NCBI GenBank assembly: GCA_016793465.1
Contig: JAEUJW010000031.1
Coordinates: 1 to 57,643, forward strand
Reading direction: 5' to 3'
Origin: Myxococcales bacterium
GTDB lineage: Bacteria > Myxococcota > Polyangia > Nannocystales > Nannocystaceae
Length of the DNA stretch: 57,643 nucleotides
The notes beneath the pieces were generated by a model, which was not told the origin of the DNA, ran no database searches, and was given only the letters and a program-made list of their open reading frames with translations. Each line of letters starts with the position of its first letter. The stretch's first letter is position 1. Positions 24,726 to 34,099 of this stretch are shown here, piece after piece. The translations under genes and the position numbers were made by a program.

Positions 24726-25877
24726 CTAGCCGATGAAGCGCAGCACGCCGTCGGCGACCACGCCGAAGCGGCCGGGCGCGACCGGGAACACCGGTCCGAC
24801 CGACTTCCCGAGCCACAGCGAGAACCTCGCCGTCCCGTTGGGGTCGAGGGCGATCAGCGACTCGCCGTCCTGCACGTAGATGTAGCCGCCGAGGTCGACG
24901 ATCGGGCCGAGCACGCCCCAGCGCAGGCTGGTCGCGATCTCGGCCCACCAGATCTTGTTGGCCGACGAGTCGATGCGGGCGACCGCGCAGTCGCTGACGG
25001 CGATCCACCCGCCGTCGTTGTACTCGGCGAACACCGCGGCGCACGGGTGGACGCCGAGCGTGTCGCCGTAGGCCGAGTAGAGCACCGAGCAGCGGTCGTT
25101 GCGGCTGCCGACCGCCGCGTGCTGCGAGCGGTTGATCGTCGGCAGCAGGTCGGCCTCCTTCAACTCGGTCGACCACACGCGCTCGCCCGACAGGCCCACG
25201 CGGCAGAAGCCCGAGCCGCTGTAGCCGGCGATCGCCAGCGAGTCGTCGGGGTAGATCGCCGGCGGCACGATGTCGTAGCCGAAGCCGCCGAGCCGGCGCA
25301 GCCCGCCCGGCTCCCACGCGAACACCCCCTCGGCGATCGTGCTGAGGATCGGCACGCCGGTGCGCGTCACCCCGAGCGACGGGCCCGAGTCGTCCATCAG
25401 CGGCTGCCACACCTGGGCCTCGACCTGGCCGTGGTGGTCGACGATCACCGCCCCGTCGCCGAGCCCGAGCAGCGTGCGCCCGCCGGCCAGCGCCGTCGGC
25501 AACGAGCGCACGCGCCGGCGCGGGCCCGGGTCGTCGATCACCGGCGCCGGCGCGGGCGCGGCCTCGCCTCGCTCGTCGGGGTCCTCGGGCGGGCGCACGA
25601 TCGCGGCCGCGAGCGCCATCACCGACACCGTCCAGCGCACCGTGCCGTCGAGCTCGACCGCGCTGAGGCAGTCGCCGTGGACCACGCGCAGCGCGCCGTC
25701 GTCGGCCACCACGCCGCCGTCGAGCGGCGAGGGTTCGGTGTCCACCGGGCGCAGCGCCGGCAGGAACAGCGGTTCGGACAGCCGCGGCGCCGCCGGCCCG
25801 ACCGCGGAGAAGCGCCGACGATTGCCGGCGTCACCGGCGGAGCGCGGCCACGGAGTGCTGGCGAGGACCCACGACAC
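24726..25877 (-). CDS. PQQ-like beta-propeller protein
   Basis: A 383-residue protein that opens with PWPRSAGDAGNRRRF, the typical first blade of PQQ-repeat (BamB-like) propellers. It contains several Trp/Gly blades: AVELDGTVRWTVSV, VFAWEPGGLRRLGG, GLSGERVWSTELKE, ARIDSSANKIWWAE and IALDPNGTARFSLWLG. No signal peptide is visible after the GTG start at 25877, so it is either cytosolic or its true start is upstream. The domain is usually a binding platform rather than an enzyme. The adjacent TPR lipoprotein downstream would be a plausible partner. Confidence 0.75.
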   Translation of the reverse strand: MSWVLASTPWPRSAGDAGNRRRFSAVGPAAPRLSEPLFLPALRPVDTEPSPLDGGVVADDGALRVVHGDCLSAVELDGTVRWTVSVMALAAAIVRPPEDPDERGEAAPAPAPVIDDPGPRRRVRSLPTALAGGRTLLGLGDGAVIVDHHGQVEAQVWQPLMDDSGPSLGVTRTGVPILSTIAEGVFAWEPGGLRRLGGFGYDIVPPAIYPDDSLAIAGYSGSGFCRVGLSGERVWSTELKEADLLPTINRSQHAAVGSRNDRCSVLYSAYGDTLGVHPCAAVFAEYNDGGWIAVSDCAVARIDSSANKIWWAEIATSLRWGVLGPIVDLGGYIYVQDGESLIALDPNGTARFSLWLGKSVGPVFPVAPGRFGVVADGVLRFIG

Positions 25878-26007
25878 GGCACGCGAGGGTCGCTCGCCGC
25901 CGCCGCCGCGTCAACCTTCGAATAGCGCGCGAGCCCGGGGCGTCGCGACCCCGACGTGCGCCGCGGCCCGACGACCAGCCGCTCGTCGCCGCCGGATCGC
26001 CGCGCCG

Positions 26008-28014
26008 CTACACCCGCGGATCGCCGGCGGCGCCCCGCGGCGCGTCGAGCAGCTCCCGCACCCGCGCCGTCAGCTCGGCCGGCGCGAACGGCTTGGCGAT
26101 CAGCGGCCCCGCCGCCTGGATGGTCGTCTCGTCGGCGGTGTAGCCCGACATGAACAGCACGCGCGCGTCGGGCTGGATGACGCGCAGGCGCTCGACGAGC
26201 TCTCGCCCGCTCATGCCCGGCATGATCACGTCGGTCAGCACCAGGTCGATCACCACGCCCGTGCACAGCAGCAGCGCCTCGCTGGCGGTGCGCGCGACGA
26301 TCACGTGGTAGCCGAGCCCGTCGAGCACGCGCTTGACCAGGTTGCGCACCCCGTCCTCGTCCTCGACGACCAGCAGCGTCTCGTGGCCCGCGACCTCCGA
26401 GGCCGGGCGCGCGCTGGTCTGCGCCGCCGCGGCCGGCGACCGCCGCCACGGCAGGAACACCCGCATGCACGTGCCCTGACCGACCTCGCTGTCGACCTCG
26501 ATGCGCCCGGCCAGCCCGTCGACGACCGCGTGCACGGTCGACAGCCCGAGCCCGCTGCCCTGCCCGCGCGGCTTGGTGGTGAAGAACGGCTCGAACATCC
26601 GCGCTTCGGTGGCCGCGTCGATGCCGCAGCCGGTGTCGCGGACCTCGAGCATGGCCGTCGGCCCCGCGCGCAGCCCGGTCGCGATCGTCAGCTTGCCGCC
26701 GGCGGGCATGGCCTCGCGCGCGTTGACCACCAGGTTGAGCAGGATCTGCTCGACCTGGCTCACGTCGGCGATGATCGGCAGCGGCTCGGCGGCCAGCGCG
26801 ATCGTCAGGTCGATGTCCTCGCCGATCACCCGCGACAGCATGCGCAGCGAGTCGCGGACCACCCGGTTCAGGTCGAGCTCGACCGCCAGCGGCACCTGGC
26901 GCCGCGAGAACGTCAGCAGCTGGCGCGTCAGCGCGGTCGCCCGCCGGCCGGCGTCGTCGATCTCCGCGACCAGCTCGAGCAGCGGGCCCTCCTCGAGCTC
27001 GAGCTGCAGCGACGCCGTCCCGCCGAGGATCACCGTCAGCAGGTTGTTGAAGTCGTGGGCCACCCCGCCGGCCAGGCGCCCGACCGCCTCCATCTTCTGC
27101 GCGTGCAGCAGCTGGGCCTCGAGCCGGCGCCGCTCGGTGATGTCGAGCAGCGTGCCGAACAGCCGCGCCGGCCGGCCGAGGTCGTCGCACACCACCTCGG
27201 CCACGCTGTGCACGTCGCGCACGCCGCCGTCGGGGCGCACGACGCGGTGCTCGAGGCTGAGGGTCCCGCGCTCGTCGATCGCCCGCGCGACCGCCGACGC
27301 CAGCGCCGCGCGGTCGTCGGGGTGCACGTGGCGGATGACGTCCGCCGCGTGGTCGAGCGAGCCGTCGTGCGGTTCGCGGCCGAGGATGCGGTAGACCTCC
27401 TCGGACCACAGGCTCGGCCCGTGCCCCTTCAGCTCGAAGATGTAGCTGCCCACGTGGGCCAGCGCCTGCCCGCGGCGCAGCGCCGCCTCGCTGCGGGCCA
27501 GCGCCTCCTCGCCGCGCTTGCGTCGCAGCCCCGCGAGCAGCACGTCGGCCAGCCCGCACAGCGGCGCCAGCAGCTCGGCGGTGGTCGTCGTCGGCGCGGC
27601 GTACCAGCGCAGCGCCAGCCCGCCCTGCAGGGCCTCGCCGGCGCGGACCGCCGCGAACGCGAACGACCGCGTGCCGTCGGCCGCGACCACCGCCTGCACC
27701 TCGGGCGCGCGCCCGTCGGGCTCGGCCGCGTCGCCCACGAGCACCAGCTCCGCGCTCGCCAGCTGCTGCACCACCGCGTACGGCCGGGCCCGCCCGCTGA
27801 CCGGCCCGGCGCCCCACGCGTGCGACCGGGCGACCACGCGGCCGTCGCGGCTGGTCTGGACCAGCGCCACCGAGCCCGCCTCGAACAGCGCGCCGACGCG
27901 GGCCAGCGTCGACTCGATGAGCCCGTCGATCTCCGCCGCCGTGAGGTCGAGCAGCCGCCGGGCCACGTGCAGCGTCAGCCCCTCGATGCCCCCGCGTTCG
28001 CCCGGCGCGCCCAT
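26008..28014 (-). CDS. Hybrid sensor histidine kinase (GAF-PAS-HisKA-HATPase-REC)
   Basis: A 668-residue soluble signalling protein. Domains in order: an N-terminal GAF-like sensor (about 1-170), a PAS domain with PAC (about 185-310, ending FGTLLDITERRRLEAQLL), HisKA with phospho-acceptor His in GGVAHDFNNLLTVI, HATPase with the N box (VNAREAM), G1 (VRDTGCGIDA) and G2 (GSGLGLSTV), and a C-terminal receiver with acidic pocket (VVEDEDG), Asp in DLVLTDVIMPG and Lys in IAKPFAP. The His motif (HDFNN) and fused receiver are typical of PAS-hybrid kinases. No membrane segments. No cognate regulator gene is adjacent. Start ATG 28014; the LRR lipoprotein gene is divergent at 113 bp. Confidence 0.93.
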   Translation of the reverse strand: MGAPGERGGIEGLTLHVARRLLDLTAAEIDGLIESTLARVGALFEAGSVALVQTSRDGRVVARSHAWGAGPVSGRARPYAVVQQLASAELVLVGDAAEPDGRAPEVQAVVAADGTRSFAFAAVRAGEALQGGLALRWYAAPTTTTAELLAPLCGLADVLLAGLRRKRGEEALARSEAALRRGQALAHVGSYIFELKGHGPSLWSEEVYRILGREPHDGSLDHAADVIRHVHPDDRAALASAVARAIDERGTLSLEHRVVRPDGGVRDVHSVAEVVCDDLGRPARLFGTLLDITERRRLEAQLLHAQKMEAVGRLAGGVAHDFNNLLTVILGGTASLQLELEEGPLLELVAEIDDAGRRATALTRQLLTFSRRQVPLAVELDLNRVVRDSLRMLSRVIGEDIDLTIALAAEPLPIIADVSQVEQILLNLVVNAREAMPAGGKLTIATGLRAGPTAMLEVRDTGCGIDAATEARMFEPFFTTKPRGQGSGLGLSTVHAVVDGLAGRIEVDSEVGQGTCMRVFLPWRRSPAAAAQTSARPASEVAGHETLLVVEDEDGVRNLVKRVLDGLGYHVIVARTASEALLLCTGVVIDLVLTDVIMPGMSGRELVERLRVIQPDARVLFMSGYTADETTIQAAGPLIAKPFAPAELTARVRELLDAPRGAAGDPRV

Positions 28015-28090
28015 TGGCAGCGCAGCGCACCATACCACGCCCGCGAGGCCCGCCGGCGGGCGCGCTCGCCGCCGCAGGGTCGCCCGCGCT

Positions 28091-28119
28091 TTGCCCGGCT
28101 CGCCCCGCTCGGGTACCCT
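28091..28119 (+). promoter_or_regulatory. Promoter of the LRR lipoprotein gene
   Basis: TTGCCC (28091-28096), 17-base spacer, TACCCT (28114-28119), then 7 bases to the ATG at 28127. The expected start point falls on the start codon, so the mRNA should be leaderless. Confidence 0.6.
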
Positions 28120-28126
28120 CGCCGCG

Positions 28127-29815
28127 ATGAACGGCCGCCGCGCCCGCCTGCTCGCGTCCGTCCTCGGCTGCGCGTGCAACGGCGCGGGCGGGGGCGCAGA
28201 CTCCGGTGACGTCCCGGAACCCGTGGTCTGCGAGGGCGAGGTCGACGTGCCCGACGAGGCCCTGCGCGAGCTCCTGCTCGGCATCCTCGCCGATCCCGAG
28301 GCCGGCGACGAGAGCTCCGACGGCGGCGCCGACAGCGTGCTGACCGCCCAGGACCTGGAGCGCCTGGTCGGCGTGCAGGCGGCCGAGCGCGGCATCGAGT
28401 CGCTGCGCGGCATCGAGTGCGCCACCAACCTCACCTCGCTCGGCCTGGCCGGCAACAAGATCGCCGACCTGAGGCCGCTGGCCAACCTCACCGGCCTGCG
28501 GGAGCTCGAGCTCTCGCGCAACCCGGTCGGCGACCTGGAGCCGCTGCGCGCGCTCGTCGGCCTCGAGAAGCTCGTGCTCGGCGACGCCGGCGTCGCCTCG
28601 CTGGCCGTGGTCGCCGCCATGCCGGCGCTCAGCCACCTCGACGTCGCCAGCGGCAGCGTCGCCGACCTGACCCCCTTGAAGGACCTGAAGAACCTCGAGT
28701 CGCTGGTGCTCTCGAACAACAAGGTCGGCGACATCGGCCCGCTCGCCGGCCTCGGCGAGCTGTTCGCGCTCGAGCTCGACGGCAACACCGTGCGCGACCT
28801 CGGCCCGCTCGCCGGCCTCGACAAGCTCGAGTACCTCGACGTCGACAACAACCTCCTGACGACCCTGGCCCCGCTGGCCGAGCTCCGCCGCCTGCGCGAC
28901 CTCGAGGCCAGCGACAACCGCCTGACCGACACCGCCGGCGTCGCCGGCAAGCCCGACCTCGTCGAGCTCTCGCTCGAGGGCAACCAGATCTCCGCGCTCG
29001 CCGGCCTGGGCGGCCTGGGCGGCCTCACCACCCTCGACGTCGACGCCAACCGCCTCACCGACCTCGGCGAGGCCGGCGACCTCGAGCGCCTGCGCACCCT
29101 CAGCGCCCGCGAGAACATGATCACCGACATCTCGGCGATCGCCGGCCTGCCCGAGCTGCGCCGCCTCGACCTGCGCCAGAACCCCGACCTCGTGGCCCTC
29201 GGCCCGCTCGCCACCCTCGACATGCTCGACTACGTCGGCGTCGGCGGCGGCATGCAGGACCTCGACCTCGCCCCGCTCGCCGCGCTCCCGCTGCTGCGCC
29301 AGGTCGACCTGCCCGGCATCGGCGGCGCCGACTACGACCTGCTGGCCGGGCTCCCGGCGCTGCGCGCCCTGGTGGTCACCGGCGCGGCCGTCGACGCCGG
29401 CGACCTCGCGGCGATCGCCGGCCTCGCCGGGCTCACCAACCTGGCCATCCGCGACACCGCGATCGCCGACCTCGCCCCGCTGCAGCCGCTCGTCGGCCTG
29501 CAGGTGCTCGACGCCGGCGGCACCGCGATCGACGACTTCGCCCCGCTGCTCGACCTGCCGGCCCTGCAGACCGTCGACGTCTCGGGCACCGACGTCGCCG
29601 ACATCGCCGGCGTCGCCGCGCTCGAGGACCTCGCCACCCTCGACCTGCGCGAGACCAGGGTCGCCGACCTCACCCCGCTCGTCGACCACGTCCGCTTCCG
29701 CAACGGCGACACGGTCGACGTCACCATGACCCGCCTCGACGCCGGCGACTGCCCGGCGCTCGACGCCCTGCGCGAGCGCGCCACCACCGTCGTCAGCGAC
29801 CTGACCTGCGAGTAG
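28127..29815 (+). CDS. Internalin-like leucine-rich-repeat lipoprotein
   Basis: A 562-residue lipoprotein. A signal peptide with lipobox (SVLGCAC) is followed by a short acidic linker. About 20 leucine-rich repeats of the 21-23-residue internalin/SD22 type then run to the C-terminus, e.g. LTSLGLAGNKIADLRPLANL, LESLVLSNNKVGDIGPLAGL and LEYLDVDNNLLTTLAPLAEL. Repeat positions show Leu/Asn ladders (LxxLxLxxN). Such proteins bind other proteins at the cell surface. There is no sorting signal. It ends 2 bp from the convergent gene at 29818. A clear leaderless-type promoter precedes the ATG. Confidence 0.9.
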   Translation: MNGRRARLLASVLGCACNGAGGGADSGDVPEPVVCEGEVDVPDEALRELLLGILADPEAGDESSDGGADSVLTAQDLERLVGVQAAERGIESLRGIECATNLTSLGLAGNKIADLRPLANLTGLRELELSRNPVGDLEPLRALVGLEKLVLGDAGVASLAVVAAMPALSHLDVASGSVADLTPLKDLKNLESLVLSNNKVGDIGPLAGLGELFALELDGNTVRDLGPLAGLDKLEYLDVDNNLLTTLAPLAELRRLRDLEASDNRLTDTAGVAGKPDLVELSLEGNQISALAGLGGLGGLTTLDVDANRLTDLGEAGDLERLRTLSARENMITDISAIAGLPELRRLDLRQNPDLVALGPLATLDMLDYVGVGGGMQDLDLAPLAALPLLRQVDLPGIGGADYDLLAGLPALRALVVTGAAVDAGDLAAIAGLAGLTNLAIRDTAIADLAPLQPLVGLQVLDAGGTAIDDFAPLLDLPALQTVDVSGTDVADIAGVAALEDLATLDLRETRVADLTPLVDHVRFRNGDTVDVTMTRLDAGDCPALDALRERATTVVSDLTCE

Positions 29816-29817
29816 CC

Positions 29818-30576
29818 TCAGCCCGGCGGCAGCTCGCGCACGAAGCGGGCGAGGATCGTCTTGACCCCGGCGGCCCCGAAGTCGATGTCGAGCTTGCGCG
29901 CCTCGCCGGCCCCCGCGGCGCGCAGGACCCGGCCGACGCCGAACTTCGGGTGCTCGACGCGCACCTGCGCCGCCTCCACCGCCGCCTGCGCGACCGCCAG
30001 CCGCGGCACCAGGTCGTGCTCGGCCTCGCGGCGGTCGAAGCGGTGCGGCGGCTCGTCGTCGGCGTCCCAGGTGTTGACGCCGAGGTCGACCAGCATGTCC
30101 GCGAGGTCGTCCATGGCCGTGTCCCGCAGCCAGCGCTCGAGCCCGCGGGGCTGCGCGGAGCCGTCGACGCGGTGCCACGGCGTCACGCTGGTGGTCGCCC
30201 ACGGGTGCTCGTCGCGCGGCACCAGCCACAGGTCGTCGCCGGCGCGGGCCAGCACGATCGTGTCGCGGTCGACGCCGGCGGCCCAGGCCTCGCGCGTGCG
30301 CTCGATCATGCCGTCGAGCGTGACCTCGTAGACGTCGCCGAGGTGCGGCACCCGACTCGCGAGCGCCGCCAGCGTCGCGTCGGACAGCCGCGCGCCGAGC
30401 TCCTGCTCGACCGCCGCGACCTGCTCGGGCGCCAGCTCGGTCGGCAGCTCGAGCGCCCGCAGCCACGCGTGCCGCGGGTCGACGTCGACCAGCGGCGCGT
30501 GCAGGCGGCGGTACTCGGCGAGCGTCGCCAGCAGCGACGCGGAGGCGGTGATCGGTCCCGGGGCGCGCTCGGCCAT
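29818..30576 (-). CDS. Protein with UvrD-type C-terminal Tudor-like domain, otherwise unknown
   Basis: A 252-residue cytosolic protein. The last 50 residues (VRVEHPKFGVGRVLRAAG and KLDIDFGAAGVKTILARFV) match the pattern of the C-terminal Tudor-like domain of UvrD/PcrA helicases, which binds RNA polymerase or nucleic acid; no helicase part is present. The middle (about 100-150; DLWLVPRDEHPWATTSVTPW) faintly recalls SMI1/KNR4 (SUKH) proteins. The first 60 residues are helical. It is convergent with the LRR gene and 41 bp from the end of glmM on the same strand, so cotranscription is possible. A role in transcription-associated binding is inferred only from the tail. Confidence 0.7.
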   Translation of the reverse strand: MAERAPGPITASASLLATLAEYRRLHAPLVDVDPRHAWLRALELPTELAPEQVAAVEQELGARLSDATLAALASRVPHLGDVYEVTLDGMIERTREAWAAGVDRDTIVLARAGDDLWLVPRDEHPWATTSVTPWHRVDGSAQPRGLERWLRDTAMDDLADMLVDLGVNTWDADDEPPHRFDRREAEHDLVPRLAVAQAAVEAAQVRVEHPKFGVGRVLRAAGAGEARKLDIDFGAAGVKTILARFVRELPPG

Positions 30577-30617
30577 CGGCCCGACGCTAACAAACTCCGC
30601 GCGCGCACGACAGCGGC

Positions 30618-31973
30618 TCAGGCCGCCCCGAGCTCGCGCCGCGCCGCCTCGCCGATGCGCCCGGCGTAGTCCTCGAGCCGACCGAGGTCCGGCCCCTCGA
30701 GCATGACCCGCAGCTTGGCCTCGGTCCCCGAGTAGCGCACGACCACGCGCCCGTCCGCGCCGAGCTCGGCCTCGACGCCCTGGACGACCGCGCCGAGCCC
30801 CGGCAGCTGCTCGAGCGGGACCCGCCGGGCCACCGGGATGGCCTGCAGCACCTGCGGGTAGCGGGTCATCACCGCCGCCAGGTCGGCCAACGGCTGGCCC
30901 GTGCGCTGCATGATGGAGAGCACCTGCAGGGCCGCGACCACGCCGTCGCCGGTGGTCGCGTGGTCGAGGAACACGAGGTGGCCCGACTGCTCGCCGCCGA
31001 GGTTGTAGCCGCCCTGGACCATCTGCTCGACCACGTAGCGGTCGCCGACCGGCGTGCGCAGCAGGCCGATGCCCGCGGCCGCGAGGCAGCGCCCGAGCCC
31101 CATGTTCGACATGATGGTCGCGACCACCGCCCCGCCGCGCAGGGCCCCGCGGGAGTGCAGCTCGCGGGCGCAGATCGCCAGCACCGCGTCGCCGTCGACG
31201 AGCTCGCCGCGGCTGTCGGAGAACACGGCCCGGTCGGCGTCGCCGTCGAGGGCCACCCCGAGGTCGGCCCCGTGCTCGCGGACCGCGGCGCACATGCGCG
31301 CGGGGTGGACCGCGCCGACGCCGGCGTTGATGTTGAGCCCGTCGGGCTGCACGCCGAGGGCGATGACCTCGGCCCCGAGCTCGCGCAGGACCAGCGGCGC
31401 CACCTTGTAGGCGGCCCCGTGGGCGCAGTCGACCACGATCTTGAGCCCGTCGAGCTTGTAGGCCGCCGGGAACGCGTACTTCACGTGGGTGATGTAGCGG
31501 CCGGTCGCGTCGTCGATGCGCACGGCCTTGCCGATGTCACGCCCGCGGGCCCGCTGCTCGTCGAGCGCCGCGCCGGCCATCAGCGCCTCGAGGTGGGCCT
31601 CGGCCTCGTCGGGCAGCTTGAAGCCGTCGGCCGCGAACAGCTTGATGCCGTTGTCGACGAACGGGTTGTGGCTGGCCGAGATCACCACGCCCGCGTCGGC
31701 GCGCATCGAGCGGGTGATGTAGGCGATGCCCGGCGTCGGCAGCGGCCCCACGAGCATGACCTCCGCGCCCATGGCACACACCCCGGCGGCCAGGGCCATC
31801 TCGAACATGTAGCCCGACAGGCGCGTGTCCTTGCCGATGACGATGCTGCCGCCGCGCCCGAAGTGGGCCGCCACCGCCATGCCGAGGCGCAGCGCCACCT
31901 CGGGGGTCATCGGCGCGGTGTTCGCCGGCCCGCGGATGCCGTCAGTCCCGAACAGTCGCCTCTCGCTCGCCAT
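30618..31973 (-). CDS. glmM: Phosphoglucosamine mutase
   Basis: Converts glucosamine-6-phosphate to glucosamine-1-phosphate for UDP-GlcNAc and peptidoglycan. At 451 residues it is the normal length. It begins [12 protein letters not shown]. The active-site phosphoserine loop is [16 protein letters not shown] (Ser about 101), the metal loop ALDGDADR, the sugar-binding loop GGEQSGH, and the C-terminal phosphate-binding loop [12 protein letters not shown]. The ATG at 31973 was chosen over one 9 bases upstream. It is divergent from the ATP-grasp gene by 79 bp. Neighbours on both sides also concern the envelope. Confidence 0.96.
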   Translation of the reverse strand: MASERRLFGTDGIRGPANTAPMTPEVALRLGMAVAAHFGRGGSIVIGKDTRLSGYMFEMALAAGVCAMGAEVMLVGPLPTPGIAYITRSMRADAGVVISASHNPFVDNGIKLFAADGFKLPDEAEAHLEALMAGAALDEQRARGRDIGKAVRIDDATGRYITHVKYAFPAAYKLDGLKIVVDCAHGAAYKVAPLVLRELGAEVIALGVQPDGLNINAGVGAVHPARMCAAVREHGADLGVALDGDADRAVFSDSRGELVDGDAVLAICARELHSRGALRGGAVVATIMSNMGLGRCLAAAGIGLLRTPVGDRYVVEQMVQGGYNLGGEQSGHLVFLDHATTGDGVVAALQVLSIMQRTGQPLADLAAVMTRYPQVLQAIPVARRVPLEQLPGLGAVVQGVEAELGADGRVVVRYSGTEAKLRVMLEGPDLGRLEDYAGRIGEAARRELGAA

Positions 31974-32017
31974 GCGCTGCATGTACCACCCGCGCGATCG
32001 AGACACCAGCCGTCCGC

Positions 32018-32047
32018 TTGCCGGCCGCGCCGGCCCGCCCCTACAAT
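32018..32047 (+). promoter_or_regulatory. Promoter of the ATP-grasp gene
   Basis: TTGCCG (32018-32023), 18-base spacer, TACAAT (32042-32047, 5 of 6 consensus bases), then 5 bases to the GTG at 32053. This predicts a leaderless transcript and fixes the GTG as start. Confidence 0.65.
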
Positions 32048-32052
32048 CGGCC

Positions 32053-32814
32053 GTGATCGCCAAGGTCCTCGTCCAGCGCGACCCCACGAGCGGCGAGCTG
32101 CTCAACAAGAACGTCTACAACGCCTGGTACGGGTTCATGAAGATGGGCGCGTGCTGCGAGTCGTTCCACGCCGCCGACCTGCTCGCCGGCGCGGTCGAGC
32201 TGGCCCGCGACACGCTGGTAGTCGGCGGCATCGGCTGCGTGCGCGCCGCGCTCGCCCAGCTCGGCGCGCCCGAGCCCGAGAACATCGACTACCCCGCGCC
32301 GCTGCGCCCGTTCCTGCTGCGCGACGTGCGGCGCGCGACCATCCGCGAGGCCCACCGCCTGTGCCGGGACGACCGCTTCGACCCGCCGGTGTTCGTCAAG
32401 CCGGTGACCGGCCACAAGGAGTTCACCGGCCACGTGCTCGCCGTCTACCGCGACCTGCTGCGCACCGCCGGCTGGGCCCACGAGGCCCCGGACACCGCCG
32501 TGTGGCTGGCCGACGTCGTCGAGTTCGTGGCCGAGTGGCGCTACTTCGTGCTGCGGCGCGATGTCGTCGGCGTCGGCCACTACCACGGCGACCCGCTGCG
32601 GGCCCCCGACCCCGCGGTCGTGCGCGCCGCGGTCGCCGCCTACGACGCGTGCCCGGCCGGCTACACCCTCGACTTCGGCGTGCTCGCCGACGGCCGCACC
32701 GCCCTCGTCGAGGTCAACGACGGCTTCTCGTTCGGCTGCTACGGCCTCAACCCCTACACCCACGCCCACCTGCTCACGGCCCGCTGGCGCGAGCTCGTCG
32801 GGCTGGCGGGCTGA
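32053..32814 (+). CDS. ATP-grasp protein (R2K-clade/DUF4343-like)
   Basis: A 253-residue compact ATP-grasp protein. The ATP-binding Lys lies in [18 protein letters not shown], acidic metal ligands in [15 protein letters not shown] near the C-terminus, and a central [21 protein letters not shown] strand-turn. This matches the R2K clade, whose members are thought to ligate amino acids or peptides in phage and bacterial contexts. Substrates here are unknown. The GTG start is supported by the -10 box 5 bases upstream. It sits between glmM (divergent) and the NamZ-like gene (convergent, 4 bp). This placement among cell-wall genes may be informative or chance. Confidence 0.78.
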   Translation: MIAKVLVQRDPTSGELLNKNVYNAWYGFMKMGACCESFHAADLLAGAVELARDTLVVGGIGCVRAALAQLGAPEPENIDYPAPLRPFLLRDVRRATIREAHRLCRDDRFDPPVFVKPVTGHKEFTGHVLAVYRDLLRTAGWAHEAPDTAVWLADVVEFVAEWRYFVLRRDVVGVGHYHGDPLRAPDPAVVRAAVAAYDACPAGYTLDFGVLADGRTALVEVNDGFSFGCYGLNPYTHAHLLTARWRELVGLAG

Positions 32815-32818
32815 GCGC

Positions 32819-34021
32819 CTACGCGTACAGCAGGAACTCGCGGCGGCGGGCGAGGAACGCCTGGCGGCCCGGCTCCTCGTGGGCCAGCAGCTCGGCGATC
32901 GGCGCCTGCGCCTCGACGGCCGCGCGCAGCCACGGGCCGCCCGCCAGCAGGTCGAGCGCCGGCCGGTCCGCCACGAACTCGTACGCCTCGGTCCGCCAGC
33001 GCATCGCCCCGCCCGCCAGCCGCCAGCACGCCCGCAGCAGCGCCCACGTCGTCCGCAGCGAGCGCACCGCCGCGGCCTCGCGCACGTGCAGCTGCAGCCC
33101 GCCGCAGCGCCGCCCCGCGAACTTCTGGAACATCGGCTTGAAGCCCAGCGGGCGCAGCGAGAGCCCCGGCGCGTCCTCCTCGGCGATCGCCGCCGCCACG
33201 GCCGCGCCGTCGAGGAACGGCGCGCCGAACACCTCGAACGGCCGGGTCGTCCCGCGGCCCTCGCTGAGGTTGGTGCCCTCGAGCAGGCACTGCCCCGGGT
33301 AGACCAGCGCCGTCTCGAGCGTCGGCATGTTCGGCGACGGCAGCACCCACGGCAGCCCGGTGGCCCCGAACAGCATGTCGCGCCGCCAGCCCGCGCACGT
33401 CAGCACCGTGAGCCCCGCGTGCGGGGCCCGCCCGCGCTCGACGATCGCCATGCGCGCGAGCTCGCCGAGCGTCATCCCGTGGCGGACCGCGACGTCGTGC
33501 AGCCCGACGAAGCTGTCCTGGCCCGGCTCGACGCGCCCGCCCTCGACCCACGCGTCGAGCCCGCCCAGCGGGTTGGGGCGGTCGAGGATCAGCACCTTCA
33601 CCCCCGCGCCGAGCGCCACCTCGGCCGCCAGCACGGCCGTCCACACGTAGGTGTAATAGCGCGCGCCGACGTCCTGCAGGTCGATCACCAGCCACTCCGC
33701 CGCGTGCAGCATCGCCGGCGTCGGCGACAGGCTGGCGAACGTCTCGCCGTACAGGCTGTACGTCGGGACAGGTCCGCGCGGCGCGCTCGCTCCGCCCACC
33801 GACTCCATGTCCTGGGCCGCCGCGTCGAGCCCGTGCTCGGGCCCCAGCAGGCTGACGAGGCGCGCCCCCGCTGGTCCCGCCAGCACCTCGGTCGCGTGGC
33901 GCAGCGAGGCGTCGATCGCCGCCGGGTGGGTCAGCAGCGCCACCGGGCGCCCGCGCAGCGGCGGGCCCTCGCCGGCGGCCAGGCGGTCGAGCCCCGTGCG
34001 CACGATCGTCGCGTTGGTCAC
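32819..34021 (-). CDS. DUF1343/NamZ-like exo-beta-N-acetylmuramidase
   Basis: A 400-residue member of the DUF1343 family, some members of which (NamZ) release N-acetylmuramic acid from peptidoglycan fragments. Family segments: TGLDRLAAG start, RPVALLTHPAAI, LGPEHGLDAAAQD, YSLYG, VIDLQDVGARYYTYVWT, ILDRPNPLGG, LPWVLPSPNMPT and EGTNLSEGRGTTRPFEV. No signal peptide is evident, whereas many relatives are exported. The start is the GTG at 34021, 3 bases after AGAGGTGCGC. It is divergent from the gene at 34100. Likely role: muropeptide turnover or recycling. Confidence 0.88.
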   Translation of the reverse strand: MTNATIVRTGLDRLAAGEGPPLRGRPVALLTHPAAIDASLRHATEVLAGPAGARLVSLLGPEHGLDAAAQDMESVGGASAPRGPVPTYSLYGETFASLSPTPAMLHAAEWLVIDLQDVGARYYTYVWTAVLAAEVALGAGVKVLILDRPNPLGGLDAWVEGGRVEPGQDSFVGLHDVAVRHGMTLGELARMAIVERGRAPHAGLTVLTCAGWRRDMLFGATGLPWVLPSPNMPTLETALVYPGQCLLEGTNLSEGRGTTRPFEVFGAPFLDGAAVAAAIAEEDAPGLSLRPLGFKPMFQKFAGRRCGGLQLHVREAAAVRSLRTTWALLRACWRLAGGAMRWRTEAYEFVADRPALDLLAGGPWLRAAVEAQAPIAELLAHEEPGRQAFLARRREFLLYA

Positions 34022-34099
34022 GCGCACCTCTTTAGGATCCCCCGCCGCCGCGGCCAACTTTTTTGCCCGCGGCCCGCGGCGTGAGACCTTGCCCCTCGC

